A stretch of 64,000 nt of DNA from the NCBI GenBank assembly GCA_020465985.1, contig JAANYP010002360.1, positions 1 to 64,000 on the forward strand, read 5' to 3'. Position numbers and translations under genes: made by a program. This stretch comes from Centrapalus pauciflorus. Taxonomy: Eukaryota > Streptophyta > Magnoliopsida > Asterales > Asteraceae. Below the pieces are notes generated by a model, which saw only the letters and a list, made by a program, of their open reading frames with translations, did no database searches and had not been told where the DNA came from. This document shows, piece after piece, positions 22,510 to 34,449 of this stretch (the stretch's first letter is position 1; each line of letters starts with the position of its first letter).

Positions 22510-23618
22510 ATTTCATAACAGGTTTTGTTCAAAGATTTTACTGTAAGGACTCGGTTTAAAATATGGCACGCGGTATTCACTGCCTCCCCCCAAAACATGG
22601 TAGGAAGCTTTGAATCCGAAAGCATAGTCCTTGCAGCCTCAATCAATGTCCTGTTTTTACGTTCGGCCACCCCATTTTGTTGAGGCTCATATGGTGCACT
22701 GAATTGATGCACTATGCCCTTTGAGAGGCAATATACACCAATTACAGTGTTTTTGAACTCAGTTCCATTATCACTACATATCCTTTTAACCCGTGTTCCA
22801 TGGGAATTCTCCACTTGGTCTAAGAACCCGATGAGCTTGGAAGCCGTCTCGTCCTTTGTACCTAGAAAGAAAACCCAAGAAAATCGTGAGTAATCGTCAG
22901 TGGTAACTAAACAATACCAACTACCTCCTATACTCCTTTTGTTGATTGGTCCGAAAAGATCCATGTGCAACAAATCGAATGTTGAGGTTATGGAGTTCTG
23001 AGTCTTGGACTTGTGTGTCTTCTTATGTTGTTTGCCCTTCTTGCATGGTAGACACTTGTCCTCGAACTGAAAGCTCTTCATAGGCACACCTTGCACCAAC
23101 CCATTTTTCGTTATGTAGTTCATTATTCTTAGGTGCAAGTGAGCCATGCGTCTGTGCCACAATATCGATTCCGTCTCCGAAGCTTTGGATAACAAACAGA
23201 TTGGCCCCATCGAAGTCTCCGGCTTGTTCATATCAAGCATGTACAAGTCATTCTTCCTTGGTGCCCGCATCAATACCCATTCTTCAGGAATCTTGAATCC
23301 CGGTTTTAGCACTAACGCTTCAGTGTCTGTGAACAACACTGAATTCTTCTTGTCACAGATTTGAGATACACTAATGAGATTGTGAACCAGTTTATCAACA
23401 TGATAAACTTGATCCAACTTGATTGTCCCATTAGTGACCACTCCGGTACCCGTGATGTTTCCTCCTTTATTTCCCGCGAATGATACAAATCCCCGATTCC
23501 CACCCTTGAAGTCTGTAAGGAGACTTCTTTCCCCTGTCATGTGCCTGGAGCATCCACTGTCGACGAACCATTTGTTGTTTGGACCTGTGGTAATCTCCTG
23601 CACATGAAAGAAAATAGG
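22506..23618 (-). pseudogene. B pol, protease and integrase core
   Basis: Same frame as gag but separated by one TAA (23619-23621). The protease has FVDSGCSRHMTG (active-site DSG). Then the pre-integrase zinc region LWHRRMAHLHL...CLPCKKGKQHK. The integrase core has D in LLHMDLFGP, D in CSDNGTEFKN and E in QQNGVAERKNRT, so the DDE triad is complete. It ends by a shift at about 22510 in the KTPYELL motif (here KTCYEI and stop). The cut and join chemistry on element DNA would come from this part. Confidence 0.92.
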
Positions 23619-23626
23619 TTAGTTAT
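23598..23626 (-). promoter_or_regulatory. Gag stop plus splice-acceptor-like sequence in B
   Basis: In sense the gag frame ends WVPRDN and TAA. The TAA sits inside AACTAACC (branch-point-like), then TATTTTCTTTCATGTGCAG and GAG. Gag and pol are in the same frame, so either read-through of TAA or splicing could express pol. The same layout occurs at 61201-61233 and partly at 52940-52950. Confidence 0.5.
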
Positions 23627-25157
23627 CACGGGGAACCCAAGCCATAACTGACTTGGTTATACCATTCTCGTCCACATACTTAAACTCTTTCAAATACCCA
23701 TCTCGCCTTTCAGGTGACTTGGGTCTTTGAACAGGAGTTTGTTGTGGTGCCGTGTGATGTAAATTCAGTCTTTGCCTTTGAGTAGGCATTTGTTGTGGAG
23801 CTCTCGAATAATTCCGATTATATTGCATTTCAGATTGTGATCCCTGAGCTCTTACCGGTGTGTGATGCCTTATAGGAGTGTGTGACCTAATCGGAGTGTA
23901 TGCTCTGCTAGGTGTTGTGTTCCTATATTGTTGTTGAGGTCCAGACCTAGATTGATTTACGACTCTATTCGGTGAATTTGTCCTAACCACTTCTTTTGGT
24001 CCAACCTTTACCGGTGTTTGTTTCACAACTTGTTTTGGTGCAGCCTGCACAGTTTTCTCGGTACTCTGAGAACTACTAGTGCTCGCCACATTCGTTGAGG
24101 GCTTAACAGGTTTTGGCTTCACTGTCTTAGGTGTAACTTCGGCTTTCCTAAGTGGACAGTTAGAAGCAACATGCCCCTTTTCATGACATCTGAAGCAGGA
24201 CATCTTATCTATGGACTTCTTGTGTGTGCCCTTAGACTTAGGTGTCTCACTAGTGTCTTGGTCCTTTTGAACATCTATTGCGACTGGCTCATCGTCCTGA
24301 TCATTAAAATCAATTTTATGTTTTCCTACAGGTGTTTCATTGGAGGAAGACACAAATTTGACTTTCTTAACCTTGACGGTTGTGTCAGTCACCTTAGGTG
24401 TATTTTCTACTACAGGCTCAGACATAGGTGCAGGTATGTCCTCTAAGTCTACTGATTTGTCAGTTTTCTCCTGAGGTTGAGGCATGTAGTTTGCATTAAA
24501 AGGTGGAGGAATTTCATGAAATCCTAGACCTACAGGTGTTTTAGATTGACGTTGAGCATCTAAAACTTTCCCAAGGTTCAGGCTTGAATTCCTAAACTTT
24601 TCTAGCTTATTATTGGCCTCTGCTACCTTTACCTTTGTTTCAGCTAGCTCTATGTCTTTGTCCTTAAGGTTTTTGGTCAAGGCTTCTACATGCTCATACA
24701 TAAGCTCTAACCTAACACACTGCTCACTTAGTTTGTCTTTCAGAACCATTACATCTTGAGCATCAGCCTTAAGTTTTTCCTTAAGATCTTGCTTAATGTC
24801 GTTCAGGCTAGCGTTATCAGCTTTTAATGACTCATTTTGAGCAGTTATGGTTTTATGTGATTCTAAGACTAGATTCAACCTATCGTTAGAAGTAACACAT
24901 AACAAGCATAATTCAAGAAAAAGAGAGTAAGTCAGACTAACCTTTGTGTGGTCGGATTCCACGTTAGCCATTTTAGCGGCAAACTCCAGAAGCGTCTGAT
25001 CATTCGTCTTCTCCACCCACATCAGACTGCTGTCCCTTGTGGTCTGCTCTTCTCCTTCATCCATTCTCCGTGACTTCAGCCATAAAAGCCCGAGCATTTG
25101 ATTCCGGATGTGAGGTCCAGTCGTAGGTACCATCCAGCTGTCTGTCTGATGTGACAT
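23619..25157 (-). pseudogene. B gag, coiled-coil and second zinc-knuckle part
   Basis: About 512 codons. Residues 60-190 are a long heptad-rich coiled coil (LVLESHKTITAQNESLKADN, LEALTKNLKDKDIELAETK-like). A CCHC knuckle CFRCHEKGHVASNC is near 24170-24210. A P/T/Q-rich part with repeated TPIR/TPVR words follows, then the conserved gag end AWVPRDN. Tails of this kind are common in large copia gag proteins. It would build the particle and bind element RNA. Confidence 0.85.
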
Positions 25158-25233
25158 TTGATAGAAGACCAGCTAGATTGGCCTGACCGGCAGATGAACT
25201 CGGAAGGTATCGTTGTTGAGATTGAGTCTGAAA

Positions 25234-26490
25234 CTATCCATGATGCTGATTCTGCCCTTGGTACGTATCTACCTTCGGTCTCTGACATTCTCTGGCGAAG
25301 TGTCCCAGACCTTGACAATTGTAGCATTTGACTTTGGACTTATCAAAGCCAATCCCCTTATTATTCATCGTCAAATTCCTCCCAGTTCGTTTGATAAATC
25401 TTTTAACCCGTTGGGTTACCATGGCCAGTTGCCATTTAAGGTCCATCTCCTCAAGATCGTCAGGGTCGACCTGATCATAGTCTTCATCCCAGAGAGCAGG
25501 ATCGTTTATCTTCCCCTGAAAGCAGTTCCCGTATGCGGCCACAAATGAAGCAAGTAAGTTCAAATGTTCCTCGGCCGATTTAGCACTCATGGGCATCTTA
25601 GAATATCCCTGAGATGTTGATGCCTGCGGTGCTTGAGGCTGCGGTTCTTCCGATCTTCCTAATCCTAAGAACGCTCTGTTCAGAGTGTCATCAGTCTATG
25701 CTGGTGACGACGTTTCTCCGGTGAAAAACGCTGTAGCAGTCTTCAGACAGCTGTTGCTGAAGGTTTTGTTGATTTTCCAAAATACATCGCTGGATTCTGG
25801 ACTTGTTCGTATTCCGTTTCGGCCTTCAGTAGCTCGAAATGATAAGCTCGCAACGTTCCCACAATATCCTCCAAAGATTGGGTATAATACTTGTCTTCAT
25901 TAAGCTTGATCATTGCCACATACATTGCCCATTTGGCTGGTAAGGCATCAAGAAGCTTATTGTTCTTCTCAGTGTCATTATACTCAATCCCGTGGCTTTC
26001 AAGCTCCGTCAACAGATGATAAAAGCGAGTGATGGTATCATCCAGCTGTTCATCCTTCAACGCCTTGAAAATTGCAAACTGTTGTTTCAACAGCTCCATA
26101 CGCTTTCTTCGAACCCTTGGATTACCCTCACATCTCTTTTCCAGTGACTCCCAAAGTTCCTTAGATGTCTTCTGAGTCCGGAATGTGTGTAGTATATCCT
26201 GAGGCAACGCCATTCGAATTATCGAGAAAGCTCTGTTTTCGGCTTCATAAAGTTTCTTAATCTTCCTTCATCATTTGATATGATAAGACTCTCTGACGGC
26301 CTTCAACTTCAGAAATTGGTGGAATGTATCCTTCGTCAATACACACCCACATGCGCATGTCATTGAAACGCACAAAATCGGCAAACTGATCTTTCCACCA
26401 ATAGTAATCCTCGAGTTTCATCAGCTTAGGCGGGGTGTCTGCCTTCCCGACCTCGTGGTCCATTTCCAGGAATTTTTGAAGATTTGACAT
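25234..26490 (-). pseudogene. B gag, N-terminal part
   Basis: Starts MSNLQKFLEMDHEVGKADTP at 26490, with KLEDYYWWKDQFADFV and MWVCIDEGYIPP. A frameshift near 26258 leads to the UBN2 core at 26213-25743 (TSKELWESLEKRCEG, DDTITRFYHLLTELESHG, LLDALPAKWAMYVAM). Another shift leads to 25596-25234 with zinc knuckle CYNCQGLGHFAREC. At least two frame breaks. Together with 25157-23619 this was one gag of about 950 residues, much larger than in small copia elements. Confidence 0.88.
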
Positions 26491-27130
26491 CCTTTCGAAA
26501 GTAATTGAGTTGAACTTAATTAATTTAATTCGAAATTAACTTGAGTTAATTCTTTCGAATTTAAGTTGATTCGAATATAATTAAACTCCAATTTATTTGG
26601 GATTAAATTCGATTAAGTTTTGTAAGTCAATTAAATTCGAAACTAATGACAGATTCGAAAATCCCCCAAACTCGAAGGTTAAGGCAAACTCGAACACTTC
26701 AGTAGATTCGAAGCCCTATTCGAAACTAGACTAAACATGAAGCAAACTCGAATGTAAGCAGACTCGAGACCCCTATCGAATGTAGCAGAAACTCGAATTA
26801 GACTCGAAACAGTGTTTATCAAACTCGAGAGGAGCGGATTTGGTTAGACTCGAAACTAAGTAAAACCCTAATTACTCCTATTAGATTCGAGCGCCGCAAA
26901 CTCGAAAAACGGCTAACACTTCGATTTCTTTACGTTTTGCAGATTAAATCAATATTTTTACAGAGAAAAATATTGATTTCAATCAAAAACGTGAAAAATA
27001 ACAAAGTGTTTCCCGGATGACAATTTGCTAAGCTCGAAAAACACGAATTTGAGAGAACAACCGTCCAAAAAGCGTCAAGAAACCTAGAATGTATCTAGAT
27101 GAACACGAAGAACACCAAGAACACCCCGTT
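26491..27130 (-). other. B 5' leader
   Basis: 640 bp between primer site and gag ATG, no ORF. About 20 TCGA-centred words (AACTCGAA, AGATTCGA) at 26497-26930, mostly 15-25 bp apart. Confidence 0.85.
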
Positions 27131-27143
27131 GGCTCTGATACCA
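27131..27143 (-). other. B primer-binding site (tRNA-iMet)
   Basis: Sense TGGTATCAGAGCC, two bases inside the 5' LTR. Confidence 0.95.
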
Positions 27144-27145
27144 CT

Positions 27146-27790
27146 TGTAAGGTCTACCACTACGAGATCTGTCTTGACGCAGAACCGTCAACGAGTGCGG
27201 AATCCTCGTTAACGGGTAGACGGAAACAACTCTCACTAGAAACACGGAGACTATCAGAAGCTGCACGAACTACACAAGAACGCACCTACGAACTGATTCT
27301 CTCCGAAACGACACTAACACTGATGATAAACTCGAAATCGCTTAATGCTTAATCACTCTCGAATTCTGCAAAAAGTCTAATAATATTTCGAGTCTATCCC
27401 TAATTATAGAGGGTAATTCGAGTCTGACATGGGCCAAACTCGAATCCGGCCCAAGGCCCATTCGAGTTTGTCCTCACTGACATTCTTGAATCTGCCTCAA
27501 CAATACACATTCAAATCTGTCCAGGATCACATTCGAATCTGACATAGATTCGAATGCCAATCCTTATAGAATTTGAATCTGACTAACTTGTATTTGAAAC
27601 TTATGTTATTAACTTATGCTTGAATTAATCTTTGAACTTTATGTTTTAACTTCTTGTAATACGTTACATCAAGTTCAAACACACAAACAATGATAAATAA
27701 CAAACATATATAAACATATATATCAAACACTTACTAAAACCACAATGTTGGATCACTTAGACTGCAATCGTCACACAGGGTGTACCAACA
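27146..27790 (-). repeat. B 5' LTR
   Basis: 645 bp; TG...CA ends, TCGA motif cluster as in the other LTR. Several motif positions differ between the LTRs by C/T or G/A changes at CpG, as expected from methylation. Confidence 0.95.
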
Positions 27791-27795
27791 TCCAA

Positions 27796-28322
27796 TCTTC
27801 ACCCTGTTCACTTCTTCACACTGTCTTACAAGTCATTATCTTGTAACCTGTTCAACTATTGAACACATCCTGCTCTTACAAAAGAAAACAGGCTGGAGGC
27901 ACAGTTTGAAAAATGAACAGCTTGAAGATTGAACAGCTTGTGATGACCTTGCTCATCACAGGTTTGACCAACAGCTTAGACAAAAAAAAAATTTTAATTA
28001 CCTTTCTTCAAACTTAAGTTACTTAATTAATGTTTTATTTAACTTAATTACCGCGGATAATGTGGGTTACGTGTGTTAGTGATTAAAAAGGACTCAAGTG
28101 TTCTGACAAACGGTCTGACATGCACAACCGTTCCGTTTTCCGTTAACGACTTTTTCAAATCAAACCGCCCAAAACTTTCTCCCTCATACACACTCACATT
28201 CAAATCCTATAAATACCCAACTACTGTTTCATCTTCGTCTTCCTCATCATTTCCAGAAATCCTCAAGAACCCTAAAAATCGACTAAGTGTCTTTTGCTTC
28301 TCCAAACCTCAAAACTTCCCAA
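27796..28322 (+). promoter_or_regulatory. A2 region behind pol, right half, with promoter-like block
   Basis: The first 200 bp are rich in GAACAG words. From 28056 the sequence looks like a host promoter: ACGTGTG, a MYB-type cluster AACCGTT...CCGTTAAC (28126-28147), TATAAATA at 28208-28215, then 100 bp of C/T-rich leader before ATG at 28323. The same block stands in A3 (34180-34449) with the same TATA-to-ATG distance (115 bp). Confidence 0.55.
28208..28215 (+). promoter_or_regulatory. TATA box upstream of A2 extra ORF
   Basis: CCTATAAATACCC, followed by a pyrimidine-rich leader. Conserved at 34335-34342 in A3. Confidence 0.5.
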
Positions 28323-31300
28323 ATGGCTCACAGACCTAATCTCTTTCTTCCAGTGTTCGTTGGTGATGATGTTGTCAAAGACTCATCAGTCACCACAATG
28401 CTGACCATCAAACCCACAAACTACATTGCAAACCTTACTATCCCCAAAAACTATGTGGGGAAAGGTTACGATCAAATGGTGGAGTTTCTGCAAGTTCATC
28501 CGTTGAACTATGCTATGACTGCAACTCCTGGTGTCCTGTACCAGGAGATGGTGTACGAGTTCTGGTACACCTGTGCCTACAACCCCAACACCAAAGTCAT
28601 CAAGGGGGCTATTCTCAATGGGACTCAGACCATTGAGATTACTGCTGATCTTCTGAGGGAGGTTCTTCATCTGCCTGTTGCTGAGTCATATGATATGCCC
28701 CAGCCTGAAAACGAGCAAATGGGAAATTTGCTACGCTTCTGTGGTGTAGCAGAACCCAGAATTGGAGCAACGTTGTACAGGAAGGATTTGTCTCCTACCT
28801 ACAGCTTTTTGTTTGCTTCTGTGATGATGAGCTTCAGCAGCAAAGTTGGTTCATTTGACCAACTGAGCAGAGATGAAGTCCCAATAGTCCTACAGCTAGT
28901 GGATGGGACTACCATTGATATGGCTAAGTAGATCTTTCTGAACTTGATGAACCTGGTGCAGCAAGAGCCAAGACCAGCTGCTGTCCGTTATCCCAGGTTT
29001 CTGAGCCTCATTTTCAGACATGTTTGTGGTGAGCACCTATACAACTCTCAGCCTTTACTTAAGTCTGCTGCATTCCCTGTCATAGGGAATAGAGTTTTCT
29101 ATACTCCTTTACTCCCAAATGAGCCTCCTATATCCACACCAATGAGGACGTTGTTAGGATTGGTCGAAGGACCCTCTGCTGTGAGGGTGGATCCAGAAGC
29201 TGCTGCTCCCACAAGAAAATCCAAAGCCAGGTCCAAACTTGTTAAGAGGACCCTGGCAACTGCTGAAGCTGGGCCTATGAAAAAGAAGGCCAAAACAGCT
29301 CAGACTGAGTCTGAACCTTTAGCCTCTGTTGCTGAGGGGGAGCAGACTCCTCACCCTGGTTCATTTGTTGAACCTCAAGCCTCTGTGGCTGGTGCCTCTA
29401 TGGCACCTGAGACTATGGAACAGGCCAACCCACCTGTTTCTGACCCAGTCTCAAAACCTGTCCAGTCTGAACCCCTCATCTCCTCTCCCCAATCACCTAC
29501 TTCATCCCTTCACTATCAACGAAAATCAATCTCCAAAAAGAAAACAGCCAAAACAACCACCTCCTCTGTTCCCTCTCAACAGGGTTCAGTTGTAAAAGAA
29601 GCAACCCCTGCTGCCTCTCCTATATTGGGAGAAGGTTCAGCCCCATTGGAGCATGCTTCACTCCAACTTGAGTCTACCCAGAGTCAGCCTAGACCCTCTG
29701 GTTCCTCCCAACAGGAACCAGTTGTACAAACGGAGATAGCCACATCAACTATCCCAGCCTCCCAACAGGCTGAGGATATTGAAAGACAGGAGTCCTCTCC
29801 ACTCCATACTGAGTCCACACTGTCCCCCACTCAAATCTCCTCACACCCTGAGTCTGCACGAGGTGCCCACGCTGCTGGTATAGACCAATCAGCAGCTCAG
29901 CCTCAAACTTCTGCTCCCCATGATACAGCTGTTCTACACCAAACAGCTGCTGAGGGACCAACCACCCAAGCTGATGAACCTCAGGGATCATACCATCCCT
30001 CTGGTGAGGCTGCTCCCTCCATGCAAACTCCATCAGCAGGTTTCACCACTGCTGATGTTGAAATGCATATCCTATCTCCCAATGATGAGGTGTTTTTAAA
30101 CCAAGGCACTGCAGAGGGAACCACCACTGGTCTTCATAAGGATGTTGCAGCACAAGCAGCATCTGAAAGGCACCCAACACCAATCCCTTCTCCTAGTGAT
30201 GCAGCTACAGCCGCTGCTGAAGGACCTTTTGATCCTTCCAAGCTGGGCTATATTACTTTTGCCCAGGCTATGGAACTTCTATCAAATGTTCCTCTTCCCT
30301 CTCCATCACACCCTCATACACTAGCCTCATCATCATCCTCTCCATCCACCCAATCTAGACAGTCAACCCATACACCTCCATCTCCCAAAGACCTGCCTTT
30401 GAAGGATCAGCTTTTTCTGCTGACCAACAAAGTTGGTTCTTTGGAAACTACCATGACCTCTATACCCTCTCTTATTTCAGGCTCTGTGTCTGAACAGCTT
30501 AAGGGGTTCTTTGATTCATTCAAAGACTCCTTCCCTGCTACTCCACAAACAGATCATTCTTCACAGCTGATAGCACTCACTGCACAGCTGCAAACTGTGT
30601 CCAACTCCCTCTATTTCCCAACAGCTGTCATCTCTCCTCACTTCTTGCAATTCTACTCTTCCTGCCACTCTGGCCAGCTTGACCACACTAATTGGCTCTC
30701 TATCTAATTCTATGTCATCAAACCTTGCTGATGTGCAAGATTCTCTCGAATTACATCTTGCACAGCTTCAAAGTTTGCTGTTTACAGAGTCTGATAGGGA
30801 AAACATTGTTAAGCTGACCTCCCTTGCTGATACACAATCCTCTTCTCTTCAAACCTGTCTTTCCCAGCTTGCAGAGGTCAAGGACAATTTGGCTTTCTTA
30901 GTGACTAGCCTTGTTGGCCCCAGGCCTGCTGCCAAAACTGCTGGCAAGCCTGATGACTTTGTGTCTTCAGGCAGACCGGGTGTTGAAGGTGCTGGTACAT
31001 CTCCTTCAAAGGGGGAGAAGTCGTCTGCCTCTAAGACCAAGTCTAAGGGGGAGAAAACTTCCACTCCTAAGGAGAAACCAGTGCCTGCAGCACAAACTGG
31101 TCATCCAGCAGGAATCTCTGCAACAGGTACAGTAGAGGGTGCTTCTCATGCTGCTCAGTCTACTCAGGTTGAATCTCCAATCCCTGCTCAGTCTAAGGGG
31201 GAGGAATCCATTCCTGAGGGCAGGCCAAGCAGCAGAAGGAGGCATCTGATCCTAGAGGAAGAAGAAGAAGAGGAGGAAAGTCCTGAAGCTGCTACCACTA

Positions 31301-32436
31301 CAGCAGCTAAAGGAAAAGAAATAGCAGAAGATGATCCCATACAGCAGAAACAAGCAGAAATCCAATTTCACAAAGCCAGGGCCAAAGAAATGGGTCTTCC
31401 TATGCACAAGTACTTTGAGTTTAGAGAAGAACAGCTTCAAGCCCTGGAAGTTCTTAGAAAAGAAGAAGAATCTGCCAAAGCTGCCAAATCATTTGCACTT
31501 CAAGAAGCAAAGAAAGTTAAAATGTCTACTCTGGAAGTGCAAAAGAAAATATTGGAAGCTGCTAAGGGATCAGCAGGGGAGAAGGAAGCAGAGAAGGAAA
31601 AAGGTACTCTGGTCTCAGTGACCAAGCCTACAGTGCCTCATGCAAGAGTTCAGTACCATTTTGACAACCTGGCGAAGAAAAAACTTCAAGATGTTGCTGA
31701 AAGAAGGCTTGCCAAGGAAGCAATTGTCAAAGTTGTCCCTATATCAAGAAAAGGCAGTCAATGGAAGTTGAAAATAACAAGGATGGGTGCAGCAGGCCCT
31801 GAATTGGAAACATATGACTACACTGACGTAGCACAGATGGGGTACAGAGAATGGATTGAACTGGCAGTTGCCCTGAGTGAGTCAAAGTTAGAAACGGCTA
31901 AGACAATCAGGGCGTATGTCAAGAAACTGATGGAGAGAGTAAAGAACCTTGGCCTGATTTCCAAAGAAGCAAGTGAAGGTGTCTTGGTGACACATCCAAA
32001 AATTAAGGCCAGGAGGACAAGGAAGGACACTGAAATGGAACTACTCCTTACACTGATTGAACAAGGCGATTATGCCATTGAAATGAAAGGAGTTGATCAC
32101 AGCCTGCCTAGTGGAATAGAGTTTGAAGATGGCAAGATCATTGAAGAGCCTGAGCTGGGGGCATTTTTTGTAGATCCCTTAACTCAGAAGAAATGCTTTC
32201 AAAGAGCTTCAGATCTATACAAAGTTGATCTAAGACAACTTGTGGCCTTCAGACTTGCAGTTTCATTCAGGCAGTCTAGTAAGTGGAGAGCAGCCGTCTG
32301 GGATCAGCTCAGAGGCTTCTTTGAAAGAGGTGAACTTGATGATCCCAAGTTCATGTTTATAAGAAGTGAAATTCAAGAACTTGAGGATACTAGAGAACAA
32401 TTGGAGAAGATGTTTGAAGATCCCCCTCCAGTGTGA
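28323..32436 (+). pseudogene. A2 extra ORF between pol and 3' LTR (about 1370 codons, broken)
   Basis: Starts MAHRPNLFLPVFVGDDVV. Residues 1-330 hold the domain shared with element B (LTIPKNYVGKGYDQMVEFL, ADLLREVLHL, RYPRFLSLIFRH). It is interrupted by an in-frame TAG at 28929-28931. Next come about 400 residues rich in S/P/T/Q, then LTNKVGSLETTM. A shift near 30625 follows, where about 50 bp present in A3 are missing. The next frame (30679-32436) has coiled-coil SNLADVQDSLELHLAQL, K/T/P-rich linkers, an acidic run (EEEEEEE at about 31257-31277), a long helical A/E/K part, and a basic C-terminal domain (WKLKITRMGAAGPELETYDY, HPKIKARRTRKD, LGAFFVDPLTQKKCFQ). No membrane helix or signal peptide seen. 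Function unknown. Confidence 0.85.
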
Positions 32437-32781
32437 TGAAGTCCATCTGCCATCTGGGCAGGTGAAGAATGGAAGCTGTCCATCAGTTGGACAGGCTTAC
32501 CATTTTCTGCTCCCAACAAAAACAGTCCAATGTACATTAGTTGTACTCTATTTTACATATGTTGTAATTTCCTTTACATTAGTTGTAATATACATCAGTA
32601 CATTAGTTGTACTTTTGTAAGAACATGTGTTGTTCTAATGTAATCAAAAATCAGTGTATATATAAACTGATCTTTTACTTTATGTTAATGTTGTAATTCT
32701 ACTTCAACAAATGCATTGTAAAAATATATAGTGATTTTTGACAAGACCAGCTTAGACTGGTTATTGCAAATAGGGGGAGAT
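32437..32781 (+). other. A2 3' untranslated part and polypurine tract
   Basis: Contains repeated ACATTAGTTGTA words (32530-32610). It ends in AAATAGGGGGAGAT (polypurine tract 32772-32780) directly before the LTR. Confidence 0.85.
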
Positions 32782-33908
32782 TGTTAGGCACAAAAAGGCC
32801 TCAGTCAAACCTGTTCTGCATCTGAGGGGGAGATTATTAATCAAACCTGTTGATGCACTTGATGGGTAAAAGTTAAGGCCTGTTTATGCCTTAATAATAC
32901 CTAAAAAGTGATTTGCAATATCAGTCCAAAGCTGTTCTATATGTTGCATGTGTTGCAACTAAGACAGTTTGTCCAAGCTGTTCTGTCTGCTGAACAGGCT
33001 GGACATAAACTGTCTACGCTGCTCTACACTGGTGAGCAGCTTGGGCATCTTACAAGTGTTCTGTTCTTTGTGAACAGAACCTGTTCTTTGTGAACAGGCT
33101 AAACACTTTATGGAATGTGTTTCCAAGTCCTCATGTATTGTTTTTGGCTACAAGATCAGTTTACAAAGTCGAAGACAAAGTGGAAATCAGAACTGCTCAG
33201 CCTGCCCAAGCTGTTCTGTTACATGAAGACAAAAGGTTATTTGAAAAAGGGTGACAGACCTTTTTCTTATATCAAAATAGGCCTTTACAAGGAAGAAAGA
33301 CGCAAAGTTGACATTCCTTGTTTGGTTAAAGGCAATGCAACAGTAGACAAAGTGAAAAGACAAAAGTTCTGCACATGTGAAGTCAAGTCTGCTTTTCAGA
33401 AAAGTGCAGAATAGTTATGTTGTCTTTTCAAACAAGACTTCTCCTTTTTCATTCAGTCCAATGAAGAACTTTTTCTTAGATCCTCTGAGTGAGTATAAAA
33501 GGAAGCTTCTAAGGTCAGAAAGACTAAGCCAAGAAAAGCTAAGTGCTGAAACCAAGAGTGAATGTGCAAGTGTGTTTTTCATGCATGCAAGCATGCTTGT
33601 GTAATACAGTTTCTCTGTGTCTAAGCTGATTCTACATAAGCTGTCTCTCTGAGTCTTGTAAACACAGTGAGTGTTTCTTAGTGAGTGTATTCATTGTAAG
33701 CTAGTTTGAGTTTGTGTTAGACTAGTGAACATACTGTAGTATCTGTCATCTCAGCTTGAACCTTTCCGCATTCAAGCTTGTTTGTAATTAACAATTTGTT
33801 GATAATACATACAAACATTGAGAAAATAGTGTGTAGTTTTTAAATTGCTGTATTCACCCCCCTCTACAGCTTAAAGCTATATACTTTGGGAACCTCTCGG
33901 GACCTACA
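32782..33908 (+). repeat. A2 3' LTR
   Basis: 1127 bp, intact, TGTTAGGCAC to GGGACCTACA. It shows the uninterrupted gypsy target site CTACAAGATCAG. TATAAAAG at 33494-33501. Confidence 0.96.
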
Positions 33909-33913
33909 CAGTT

Positions 33914-34449
33914 TATATGTCAAGCCTGATCTGATGATCAAACCTCCACCCTGCTCACTCTCTCATTCTGTCATACAAGACATTGTCTTGTAACCTGCTC
34001 AGCTATTGACCACAACCTGTTGTTACATAGCTGAACAGGTTGAAGGAACAACTTGAAGAGTGAACAGCTTGTGATGACCCTGCTCATCACAGGATTGACC
34101 ATCAGCTTAGACCATCAGTTTTAATTACCTTTCTTCACAATTAAGTTACTTAAATTTTGTTTTTATTTAACTTAATTACTACGGATAATGTGGGTTTCGT
34201 GTGTTAGTGATTAAAAAGGGCTCAAGTGGTCTGACAAACGGTCTGACATGGACAACCGTTCCGTTTTCCGTTAACGACCTTTTCAAATCAACCGCCCAAA
34301 TGTTTCTCTCTCATACCCACTCACATTCAACTCCTATAAATACCCCCTACTGTTTCATCTTCGTCTTCCTCACTACTTCTATAAAACTCCTAAGAACCCT
34401 AAAAATCGACTAAGTGTCATGTGTTTCCACTACTTTCACTACTTCCCAA
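33914..34449 (+). promoter_or_regulatory. A3 region behind pol, right half, with promoter-like block
   Basis: Aligns with 27796-28322. The AACCGTT...CCGTTAAC cluster is kept and TATAAATA is at 34335-34342, 115 bp before ATG 34450. Confidence 0.55.

Larger units (their letters stand above)
14351..27790 (-). mobile_element. B: 13.4-kb Sirevirus-like copia element
   Basis: 13440 bp on the minus strand, LTRs of 646 (14351-14996) and 645 bp (27146-27790) differing at about 16 places by eye (about 2.5%). In sense the order is LTR, iMet primer site, leader of 0.6 kb, gag with coiled coil and two zinc knuckles, in-frame stop, protease-integrase-RT-RNase H, 2.1 kb noncoding, extra ORF of about 1000 codons, polypurine tract, LTR. 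TCGA-centred motifs crowd the LTRs, leader and the noncoding gap. At least four frameshifts and several stops make it non-functional now. Confidence 0.95.
1121..33908 (+). mobile_element. A2: full-length A-family copia element with two nested insertions
   Basis: Both LTRs begin TGTTAGGCAC and end GGGACCTACA, and both measure 1127 bp once the gypsy insertion is removed (374 + 753 bp against 32782-33908). About 25 differences between the LTRs were counted by eye (about 2.2%). Without insertions the element is about 11.2 kb. Order: LTR, iMet primer site, broken gag, in-frame fusion to the integrase tail, RT-RNase H, extra ORF, polypurine tract, LTR. The protease and integrase core are missing through a deletion of about 2.1 kb compared with A4. 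It is therefore non-autonomous. Confidence 0.95.

Noticed and set aside
24889..24950. A 62-bp intron inside the B gag coiled coil (AAG/GTTAGT to GATAG/G)
   Set aside because: Too short for a usual plant intron, not a multiple of three, and the unspliced frame is open through it.
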